Source: Lasiosphaeria ovina
Lineage: Eukaryota; Ascomycota; Sordariomycetes; Sordariales; Lasiosphaeriaceae
Length of the DNA: 64,000 bases
Direction of reading: 5' to 3'
NCBI GenBank assembly: GCA_033439765.1
Contig: JAULSN010000001.1
Span: 3,472,001 to 3,536,000, forward strand
This document shows, piece after piece, positions 34,333 through 45,100 of this stretch. The position numbers and the translations under genes are program-made. Below the pieces are notes generated by a model, which saw only the letters and a program-made list of their open reading frames with translations, was not told where the DNA came from and ran no database searches. Numbering within the stretch: the stretch's first letter is position 1; every line of letters begins with the position of its first letter.

Positions 34333-34798
34333 CCTGACCAAACCAGCATTTTGGAATCTTGGGGGCGGCAAATAGCGTGCATTTATTTTTCTCTCTCCCT
34401 CTACGGTATAATCTGCCCCGTGTTTGGGTAGAGGAGCATTATTATTCGCCTTGTCGATACTTGGCTGCATTTGGTTTGGGGTTGGAGAGGCCTTTTGTGG
34501 TTTGCACACGTATTGTATGTGCGGCGTCTGGCACGAATAGATACCAGTCGCGTTATTGACTTTGTGTGGTCTTATTGCCTAGCGGCTCCTTTGTTTCGTT
34601 TTGTATAGCTGTCTGTCGGTAGATTTTCACATTCTGTCGGGACGTAGCAACGAGCTACTAATTAAGCACTTTAGCTGTCTGCTTTGTACGGCGTAGGCTC
34701 GTGAAATGGTAATCCGAAATCTAAAAAAGAGATATATCCACCAATCTTGGATTGGTCAAGACACAAACAATAAAAAATATCGATTTCTAGTTTTGGTT
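34333..34798. other. intergenic, NPT1 3' side
   Basis: NPT1 3' UTR, then the minus-strand Pol III termination region of the second tRNA-Ser. Nothing else seen. Confidence 0.45.
34772..34777 (-). terminator. RNA polymerase III T-run
   Basis: Six T residues on the minus strand about 22 bp after tRNA-Ser copy 2. Confidence 0.55.
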
Positions 34799-34899
34799 CG
34801 ACACGAGCAGGATTCGAACCTGCGCCTCCGAAGAGATAAGATGAAACGATATTTGGAAATATTCGAGTCTCACGCTTTAGACCGCTCAGCCATCGTGCC
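34799..34899 (-). tRNA. tRNA-Ser(CGA), intron-containing, copy 2
   Basis: Identical to copy 1 in the mature region except the B box (GGTTCGAATCC here, GGTTCAAATCC there). The 24-nt intron (about 34861-34838) shares only its first TA and last ATCTT with copy 1. Acceptor, anticodon CGA, variable arm and discriminator G are as in copy 1. Confidence 0.9.
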
Positions 34900-36117
34900 T
34901 TGATTGGATGAGGAATGTGCAGGCTATTGGGCACCATAGCTAGGTGGGGGAGGTACTCCATACTCATCAAACGGTTCCAGGCTATCTATCCATTAGACTG
35001 GGAGGCATTTGTGTTTTTTTCCTTCTTCTTGTGATGCGATTTAGATAATTAGAGGTTTGGCGCGGCAACTGTACTGCGTCACAGTACCAGGGCTCGTTTT
35101 GACTTTTTTTTCGTTTCGAGTTGTTACGAGTCTGGACTCGGGATCCTACATAACCAACCAACTGAATACTTCACGGGCGAATATCCAGTTGCCGCCAGAG
35201 TCTACACGTAAGCCGCCAGGATAGTTTGTTCTCTTTTTAGTCAATTTTAGGAAATAGGTATCAAGCAAGTTGCAACGCCAGCCAGCCAGCCTATACATGC
35301 GCACAGAAACTCAGGCATTTCTGCAACAGCAACAGCAAGAAACCGGCAAAGAAAAAGGCATCTATTTCTTCTAACACAAAGTGTACCTGAAGTCATAGAT
35401 CCTAGCCAGCACAAGCATTCATTAATTCATCATGGTCGTCGTCATTGTCGTCGCCGTCGTCGTCGTTATCGCCTTCCTACTATCACCAACACCAGGCCGA
35501 AACGCCGAAAAAAAGAGCAAACAGCCTGGAAAGTAAAACCATTCTCACACAAAGTCGGTCCGTCATTCGGAAAGCTAGCAAGAAGGAAAGAATACGGTCA
35601 TGAAAAACCAGCAAACAAGAAACGTCAGTGCAATAGAAATGAAACATCCTGGGTGGGCAACGCAAAGTAAAGTAACGCAAAGTAAAACCAAGTAAAGTAG
35701 ATAATTACGCGACGAGCAAACCCTGAAATAAGAACCAGAGATACAGTACGGAAAACCCGAAAGAAAGTTAAACACACACAAAATAGAGTCATAAGTAAGG
35801 TAAGGCAAGTAACCTAGGTCAGAAAAAAAAAAGAAAAAAAAAGTGATAAAAAACGCCATCCCAAGTTCCCTTCTTCCATTCCCAATCCGTCCCATCCAGT
35901 TCCAAAACAGGAGGAAATAAGTTGAACAAAGAAATAAAACAACACAAAACAAACAGAGCTCTTGGTATATTTTCCACCATCTTCCAACACAGACAGCACC
36001 CAAAACACAAACACAAACACAAAAGATCCATCATTTCTCCGTTTTTTGTTCCGTCTCCAAAAATTACCTCCCCCTCTCAATTCCATGTCATGTCATGTCA
36101 TTTCATGACAGAATATC
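34900..36117. other. intergenic, 3' side of giant gene
   Basis: AT-rich with A-runs (35824-35842), a (CAAACA)n tract near 36005-36022 and a GTC microsatellite at about 35434-35466 that forms a 34-codon frame. Its right part probably carries the 3' UTR of the leashin-like gene. No other gene supported. Confidence 0.45.
35432..35536 (+). CDS. candidate 34-aa hydrophobic micro-ORF
   Basis: ATG at 35432, TAA at 35534-35536. A GTC-rich microsatellite encodes a Val/Ile/Ala/Leu run of about 18 residues, long enough for a membrane span, followed by SPTPGRNAEKKSKQPGK, a polar basic tail. The architecture is that of a tail-exposed single-pass microprotein, but it may simply be a microsatellite read in a lucky frame. 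No family recognised. Confidence 0.15.
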   Translation: MVVVIVVAVVVVIAFLLSPTPGRNAEKKSKQPGK

Positions 36118-39100
36118 TCAGATATACCCCCCAGCGTCCGCCATGCCGACGTCGCTGGCCTGGTCATCGGGGGCGCCGCCGCCCGGGGCACTAGCGTTGC
36201 TGCGGGCGAACAGGCTGGCGCCGCCGGCGTCTGAGCTGGGCGTGACCATGCGGACCGACTTCTTGCCGGACTGGGAGGCGGCGGCGCTGGCGGCGGTATT
36301 GTGGTGCTTGGCAATGAGCACCTGGGCGGGGCAGACGACGATCTCGTCGTCGCCGCGGCCCGAGTCGTCGCCCTTGCGCACGACGAGCGGGAAGAGGACG
36401 ATGCGGACGGTGGCGCCCTGGGCCTCGAGGTCCTCGTTGGACACGCGGCTGGCTGCCTCACCGGAGCGCTCGTTCATGAGGTCGGCGTTGAACGAGACCG
36501 TCTCGGTCAGCTCGCCGGCGTCGTCGTACTCGGGCTGCAGCGGAGGCAGCATGACGTAGTCGGCGCGCTGGCAGCGCATCTCGATGGCGAGGTCGACGGC
36601 CTCGGCGACGACGCGGCGTAGCTGCTTCTGAATCTGCTTCTCGAGGTGGTCGGGCGGGGGCAGGATGGCGCTGAGGGCGTCGAGGACGGCGCCGACGACG
36701 GCCTCGGTGTCCTGGTCGCGCTGCTTGGCGAAGGCGGGGCGGCGGGCCAGCAGGGTGAGGGTGACGGCGCGCCACTGGCGGACGGCGTGGGCGGGGCCAA
36801 CGTCGGCCAGCTGCTTCTCGAGCGTCTTGAGCTTCTGGCGCTGCTCGCGGTCCATGCCGAAGAGGTAGCGGGTGAAGACGAACTCCCAGATCATGGTCAT
36901 GGTGACGCTCATGAAGATGTCGCGGCGGCGGACGCGGTCCTGCAGGTAGGCGTCGACGTCGGAGCCGTCGAGCACGGCGTTGTCGAGGCGGTCGATGAGC
37001 TTCTCGTCGTTGATCTGCGACGTCAAGAGGCAGGGCTCGAGGTCGCTGAACTTGCTGAAGCGCAGGACCCACTGCTGGACGTGGACGCACAGCTGCTGGC
37101 AGCGCGAGTCGAAGTAGTCGACGTCGTGCAGGGCCAGGAAATCAAGCTGCTGCTGGTCGTCCGACGACGAGACGGAATGCGACTTTGCCGAGTCGAGGAT
37201 CTGCTGCTGCAGGTCGCGGATCTGTTGCTTGGTGGCCTCGAGCTGGGCGCGCAGGTCGGCGATCTCGGCGTCGCGGTCGGTGACGGTGCGGGCTGTCTGG
37301 GCGTGTTCCGACTCGAGGCGGCGGACCTCTTCGTGGTGCTTGACGGCGATGGCCGAGGTGGAGCTGCGCAGGCCCTCGTTTGTCTGTTTGAGGCGCTCGA
37401 TGACGTCGTTTGCCTCCTGCAGCATGCGCTTGAGGGCTTGGATCTCGTTGTCGCGCTCGGCGGCCTGGGAGGAATTGCGGCGGGCGAGCGACGACTCGGC
37501 CTGGGCGCGGGCTTCGGCCAGAAGGCGGTTTTCGGCGGCGAGCTGCTCGACGCGCGACTCGAGCTCGAGCACCTGCATGCTCTGGCGGCGGCGCATGCTG
37601 TGCGGGCGCGTGGGCGACCGCGGCGAGCCAATGCGGCCTTCGCCGAACCCATCCTGATGCGCCAATCAATTGTCAGCCAATTCTGTCTGTCTGTCTGTCG
37701 CGATTTAGAAAAAAAAGAAGAAGAAAAACTCACGTAGACGTCGGTCATGTCCTTGGCGCGGACACGGCCTTCGTTGGCGACGGGTGTGGTCGTGCTCGAG
37801 GTCGACGAGGTTGCGTTCCAATTTTGCTCGGCTTTGGCATGGTTATTGTTGGAGGAAAGCAGCGCTGCGGCCGCTGCAGTGCCAGCCACGGCGCCCAGAC
37901 CCAGGGCAACGGCGGTACCGGCTGCTGCCGCTGACGAGTGGCTCGTGCTCGCAGAGCCAGAGTCCGGATTGGGACTGGAACTGGAGGCCTTGGCGGCACT
38001 GGCCAGGTCTCGTTGGCTGAGCGACACGGACCGCAAGTCGCCGCTCACCCGCCTGTCGACGCGCCTGAGCGGGGGGGTGCCAGTGTATGAGCGCAAGCTG
38101 CCTGGACTGTCAGGCCGCCACGCGTGTGGTTCGGGTGTGCGCAGTCGCGCGAGGCTGGTGTTGGACGCCGATCGCCGTGGTGCGGGGTCTGCGCCAATTG
38201 AAATCGCCGCAGACGACCGGACCGTGCTGGGCGATTGCTGCGATTGGCGCTGCTGCTGGTGCTGTTGTGAATGCGATTGCGATTGCGATTGCGATTGCGA
38301 TTGCGATTGCGATTGACGTGATTGGTGCAAATCGCTGTTGTCCGACACACTGCGCGGTGCGACGCTCCCGCCCGCAAAGGGTGCTGGAGACAGCGCTGGA
38401 GCTAGCGCTGTTGATGCCCGGGGGGTGGTGGTTGACGCCACTGAGCGCGCTGTAATTACAGGCCCCGGCGCAAGGTCGTGGCCGCCGTGCCCGTGGCCGC
38501 GATCGAGAGAAAGGGGTACCGGAACAGGCTTGGACCGCTGCTTGGCGACGGCGAGACTTTTGTGCTTCTCGGGCTCGGGCGTAGTGTAACCGGGTGGCGA
38601 GGGCTCGCGCAGCCGCGGAGTCTCAGGGCCCACGATGCTCAGGGGCGACCGTCTCTGCAGGAGGCGGCCTTCCCTGCCCGTCTCTTTGCTTTGCGGCGTC
38701 TGTGTCTGTGTCTGCTGTTGGTATTGTTGATGGCTGCCACTCTGTCTCTGCTCGTTGCCCTCAGGCAGCAGATGTATGCCGCTGTCACGGAGCTCGCCGC
38801 CGCCGTGCACGAGAGAGCGTCGCGAGACGTGAGGCGAGTCGGACCCGAAGCCGCTGTCCCTGTGGCCCTCAGGCGTCGCTGTGCTGCGGCGCACCCCGAG
38901 CCGGGCCGTGGGGGAGGGCGTGTGCTGCTTGACGGGCTCGTCGTCGGACCCGTCCTCCTCCTCCTGCACGGGGGGCAGCATCGACTGCGGCGACCGCAGT
39001 TCCGTCATGCTCGACACGCGCGGGATGCTGCGCAGCGCCTGCTCTAGTGTTTCCTTGTCTAGCCGCTTGTCCGTCATCCTCTTCATGGCGTCTGGCTCGG

Positions 39101-42100
39101 CCGCTCGCGTGCTGAACGCCTCTTCGTCGGCAATGTCGTCGGGGAACGAAAAGGCGCGCGTTGGCGGCGATGGCGACGATGACGGCCGCTCCTTTGGCTT
39201 TGGCCATGTCGACTCGTCCAGCATGCCCGTCTCCCGCATCGACTTGGGGATCGTCTCGGAATCCTGGCGGCCAAGTGTTGTTGCGGGCGTCGGTGCTGGT
39301 GCTGCTGTGATCACTGCCGCTGCCGCTGGCTCTGCCACCACCGCAAGCTCGTCTATCCTCTTGTGCCTGCTGACTGGCGTCTCCATCACCACCTCCCTAT
39401 CCTTTATCCCCACCACTTCTCTGCTGCTCTCTCCAGCAGCCACCTGTTCTTTCTCCATCTCCTTGTCCTCCTCGTCGGGAACATCCCAAAAGTTATCCTG
39501 GGCTGCCTCCATCCTGGACCCTTCCTCAAGGGGCCTCCGCTCGGCCCCCTCCCACAGGGCAGCGTCATCAAAAAAGTCGTCCTCTCTGGGCGACCTCTTG
39601 TCCACAATCTTCTTCTGCTTGCCCCCCTTCTTCTTCTTTGTCGATGCCGACCCGCCAAACTTCTCGGCCAGCAGCGCCACTCCTCCCGTGAGTGCACCAG
39701 CCGCCGCCGCCGCCGCCGCCAGCGTAGCACCGTCCACCGCTTCCTCTTCCTCCGCCTTTCTACCCCTGTCTTTCTTCTGCTTCTCCTTAGGCTCCTCTTT
39801 CTGCTTCTTGCTGTTCTTCTTCTCTAGCCGTCTATCTAAGAACGCCGCGGCAGCCTCGCGCGCCGACGACGTCACAGGCGCTTCTTCTGCAACTTGTTGT
39901 CTCGTAGTGGTGGTGGTAGTTGTAGTTGTAGACGTAGACGCAGCAGGCTCTTTATGGAGCGTCATGGCACCCGCGAGATCGACGGCCGGGCTCGCCGTCC
40001 GTTTCTCGAGGAACGCGGCCGCCATGTCGCGAGACCTGCTTCGAGAGGATCTGGTCACAGAAGCGCTGCGGGCAACAATCTGCTGCTCATGGCCTCCTCC
40101 TACAAGCTTGGCCGTCTCTGCTGCCGTGTCTCGGCCGATTGACTCCAGGTAGGAGGCCGCGAGCTCCCGCGACTCGCGGCGCTGGGACTGGCTCCTGCCC
40201 GACCTCCACTGCTCTTCATACTTGTCTTCTGGCTGCGCCTTTGCGCTCTTCTCTTCGAGGAACGAGGCTGCAATATCGCGCGCCGAGGCTGCGGACTCTG
40301 TAAACCCGATGCCGCTGTCCGGCTCCCTTGGTTCTGTCTTTTTGCTTGTCGGGTCCTCGAACCGCGGTTCGTGCACGACATGGCTGCTGGTGTCGAGGGC
40401 TGCCGGGGACTCGTCTGCAGAGCTGGACTTGGCCGGGAACATTGACTGTATTGCCGCATCCAGGGTGCGCGCTTCTCCGTCCTCGGACTCGCCTGGGCTC
40501 TCGAGAGCCGGCAGAAGCTTGGGTGATGGCGCATCTTGCGGTAACACGACCGGCGAGCCGGGAATCAGGCCGAAGCTGGGATCTCTGGGCAGCGTGATCG
40601 GGCGCACGGTCGGCTCAAAGCCTCGGTCTGGCGATCTCCTCAGCGCCTCCGAGACGGCCGGATGAACCTCAAACTTGTCAAACGGCTCGACGGGAGTCTC
40701 CGGCACCGGCGCGTATGTTTTGTCTGAAGGCTTGGGCACAAAGTAGTCGTCCTTGCCCTCCAGGTCCTCGGGATCCGAAGACGTTTTGAAGGTGCTGGCT
40801 TCATCGAGTTTATTGCTGTGCTCCCGGACCAGGCTGGATTCGAGCATCTTGTCTTCTGGCTCGTCAACAAGCCCCGGAGCATCCCGACTTGTCGTGTCCT
40901 CCTCCTCAAGCCATGACGGGGAAGACTTTGCCTTTTTCTTGTCTTTCTTGGATTTCTTGGGCGCGAAGCCTTCGAAGTCGTCGGCAAAGGTCGTTTTTGG
41001 TGTAGGCTCTTCGTCGCCAAGGGTAGCATAACCTGCCACTGCTGCTGCTGCGGCTGCTGCGGAGGCGGCGGCAGTAACAAGGGCGGCCCCAGGTATGGCA
41101 TCAGTTACCGACGTGTCCTCGTGGCTCCTTGGAGTCGCCTCGCCAGAGGTGGCTTCGTCCGGAGAGCCACCCTTCTTACCCTTCTTTTTCTTATTCTTCT
41201 TTGTATTTTTGGTGCTGAACTCGTCTTCCATTGCTGGCGCGTCGTCCATGGTAATGTCGCGGCCGAGGATGGCAGCCTCTGCGGGCTCGTCGACTGGAAG
41301 AACAGGTGGGGCTTCGATCTGAATGGGCACTTCATCTTTGGTTGTGATGGGAGTAGCTGTGCGCGAGGCAGACTCAGAAGGAGACTTCTTGCCCTTTTTC
41401 TTGTCCTTCTTTGACTTTTTGGTGCTGAAATCCGGGAACTCGTCTTCGACGACTGGAAGTTCTTCGACAACGGGGGGCTCTTCGATGACCGGGGCCTCAC
41501 CCATGACAATATTGCGATCCAGGCTGGCCGCCTCTGCTGGCTTGTCGGCTGGGATAGCAGGTAAGGCTTCGACCTGAGCAGGCTCGATGGTCGGAAGCGA
41601 TTCATCCTTGGTTGTAGTGGGAGTAGCCGTGCCAGATGCCGCTTCAGAAGCTGACTTCTTGCCCTTCTTCTTGTCCTTCTTGGACTTCTTGGCCGGCAGC
41701 GCCCAGGCATCGTCGGCGTCTTGTTCCTGCTGTGGCTCCGAGGCAGGCGCTTCGATGCCGAGTTCGCCATCGCTAAACTTGTTAAGGACTTCGGCGTCCG
41801 CGGCCGTCTCGTCTGCTGTGGAGGATACGAGGGCAGGCTCGTCGCTGATGTCTACCCCACGCTCGGCGGGGAGCCAGGCCACGGGCTCGGTGGGCTCCTC
41901 TGTTGCCGGAGTCTGTGTGCCGGAAGCGGCCTCGGATCCAGCGTCGGGGATCTTGGAGCCCTTGCGCTTCTTGTCTTTTTTGGACTTCTTCGCCGGCGCT
42001 CCCCAGAACTCTTCAGGCTGCGTCTCTTGCTCAGCAGCGGCGGGTGTCTCCTCTGGGGTGTTTTCGGGCTCTTTAGGAGGCGAAACATCTGTGACTGCAA

Positions 42101-45100
42101 GGCTGGCCTCTTGGGGGATAGCAGCTGGTTCCTGGACGTCTACAACATCAAAATCGGTTAGGTGAGATGCGGTGGCGGGTTCGGCAACGATTTCTGGAGG
42201 GCTGAGGATGGACTTGTCGACTACGGATGGCAAAGGCAACGGTAGGTCTGTTTCTTCGCGAGCAGCCTGAGTCGCAAAGTCGTGAGCGTCGATAGCGATA
42301 GTGCGGGGTGCATCCGGTGTGTCACTGAGACCTTCCATGTCGGCCGGGGCGGGAGTATCAACTGGAGCATCGGAGACGGTTGTCTTGGGCAGTTCGGGGG
42401 CGTCGTGTGCAAAATCCAGAGGAGCAGTCGAAGGCTCTTCCACGGCCAGGTCCATGGCATCGCCGAACTCTGGAACCGCAGTAACTGTTGGCGGCTCCTC
42501 TTGGGCAGCCGGGGTTAAAGTCCCAGAAGCAGGCTCGGAATCGGCCAACTTGGAACCCTTGCGCTTCTTGTTTTTCTTATCCCTCTTGGACTTCTTGCCT
42601 GGAGTGTCCCAGAGATCGTCTGGCTGGGCATCTTGCGGTTGGGAGGCCTCAAGCGGCTCCCTGACCTGCTCCTCGAAAGCAGCTTCTTGCGAGACCGGCC
42701 CGCTCGTGCCGGCTACATCCCGAGCTTGGATATCGAGAACATCGTCTTGCTCCTCGACGGCTGCAGGAGTTGCAGCGCCGGATGGCGGTTCAGACTCGGA
42801 GAGCTTTGAGCCTTTAGCCCTCTTGCCTTTCTTGTCCTTCTTCGACTTCTTGGTTGGCGCTCCCCAGAACTCTTCAGTCTCTGCTTCTGCCTCTACGAAG
42901 TCAGGTGCTGGCTTGGCCTCTTCGGAAACATTAATCGGCTCAGTCTCTGTTGGCTCAGGAACAATGATTGGTGCCGCAGACTCGAGCTCGCGGTCCAGCG
43001 AATCAGTCGACTCGACGGCGCCCACACTGGGTTCTTCGACGGCCACGCTGGGTTCATTGACAATGGCGCTGGGTTCTTCGACGATAAAACCTGGCTCTTC
43101 CACGGGGGTCCACGTCTCGGGTTCTGGCTCGGCGAACTCGGAGCTTTTGCCCTTCTTGCCCTTCTTGTCCTTCTTGGACTTTTTGACCAGCAAGCCCCAG
43201 GTATCATCCGGTTTCTCCTCTTGCTGCTGCACCTCCAAGTCTTGCTGAACACCCCTGGGAATTTGCGCAAAGTCCGAGGAAGAAGGCGCCTCCTCCACCA
43301 CAGGTGTTGCAGCGCCAGAAACTGGTTCCGATCCACTGATCTTGGAGCCTTTCTTGCCCTTTTTGTCCTTCTTGGACTTCTTGACCGGCAAGCCCCAGGT
43401 GTCTTCGAGTTCCGCCTCGACCGGTGTCACCTCGGGCTGAGCTTCTGGCGTGGGCTCTGGTTGCGCCTCTTGCTGAACATCCCTGGGAATTTGCGCAACG
43501 TCTGAGGAAGAAGGGGTTTCCTCCGCCACAGGCGTTGCGGCACCAGAAACTGGCTCTGATCCGCCGATCTTGGAGCCTTTCTTGCCCTTCTTGTCCTTTT
43601 TGGATTTCTTGGCGGGCAAGTCCCAGTTGTCTTCGGCCTGCGCTTCGATAGGCGCGGCTTCTTCAGGCGTGGACTCGGGCTGCGCCTCTTGTATGGTGCT
43701 TGGCCCAGGCTCTGGCTGCACTTCCCGAGACACAGGCAGTCCTCGCGGCGTGATCTCAGGCTGCACATCAACCTCCACTACCTCAGCGTCAGGATGCACA
43801 TCCTCAGACACAGAACGGAGGTCACGTTGCTGGCCAAGGCCTTGTCCAGCATCTCCCTGGCTGGCCTCGACAGGTTCTGAGACGGCAGCCGGCTCGGCGA
43901 GGACACTCGGCTCTTCGGCTGCGGGGGTTGCAGCGCCCGACGGCGTCTCGGATTCAGAGAGCTTAGATCCCTTTGTCTTTTTGCTCTTCTTGTCCTTCTT
44001 GGATTTCTTGGCTGGAAGGTCCCAGCTCTCCTGCACCGCTTCCTGCGGCTGTATTGTCGCTGTCGACGGTTGGTTGTCCTCAGGCACATCCAGAGACGCC
44101 TGGTGACTTGGGCCGGCGTCGACGATATCGCGAGATTCAGAGATCGTGGGCTCTGGCTGCAATTCAAGCGCTGGCTCCGGGTCTGCATGAGCGCTCGACT
44201 CTTCCACTCCAGGCGTCACTATGCCAGAGGCCGGAGACTCGTCCTCAAAGGCGGGGACAGAGGACTTGCGCTTCTTCTTGTCCTTCTTAGACTTCTTAAC
44301 CGGAAGGTCCCAGGCCTCCTCAGTCTGTGGCTCCTGTTGCGTCGTGTCAAGCTCGGGCTCTTGTAGGCTGTCTCCCGGTGCAGGTGCCGGGCTTTCTTGG
44401 CTGAGAACCACAGGCTGCAGTTCTAGCTCGGCCGCCTTGAAAGACGAACTGGGTTCTTCTTCTTCAACGACAGGAGTAGCGACGCCAGATGTTAGCTTGG
44501 AGCCCTTGCGCTGCTTCTTATCCTTTTTCGACTTCTTCGCCGACTGGCTCCAGAAATCCTCAGCCTCGGCCTCGGCCTCGGCCTCTTTGGCGGACGCTTC
44601 GACAGGCTGCGCAGAATCTTCAACGGGCTCCAAGGCGTCGGCGGCGGACGGCAGCAGTGGCGTCGCACCCTCAGCATCTCCCAAAGCATCAGCGGCCGGC
44701 AGCTGAGGCGGCAGTGGCGCAGGCTCGTCTTGAACATCAGCCGAAGAAGGAACGGGGGTGGTCTGTTCCTCGTCGACAAGCAGCGGCGTTGCGGTTCCAG
44801 ACGGGGGTTCAGAGTCTGACTGCAGGGCCCCCTTCTTCTTCTTCTTGTCCTTCTTCGACTTTTTGCGGCTGAGGGGAAACTCGTCTGCTTCGACCTCTAG
44901 GGGAGGCTGGCTAGGATCCGCCGCGAGATCGACCTCGCGGCTGGCGTCAGCCTCTGCAATGCTAGCAGAGAGGTCGCCTGCGGGCTTCTCGTCCAAAGTT
45001 GACGGGGAATCCCAGTCGCCCTGCTCCGTGGCAACTTTCTTGCCCTTCTTCTTGTCTTTCTTGGACTTCTTCGCCGGCAGGAACTCAAAGGCAGAGTCAT

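Noticed and set aside
37023..37733. Continuation of the giant first exon to 37023
   Set aside because: After 37734 the frame is low-complexity Ala/Arg/Ser sequence, while the conserved C-terminal domain lies in another frame joined by good splice sites.
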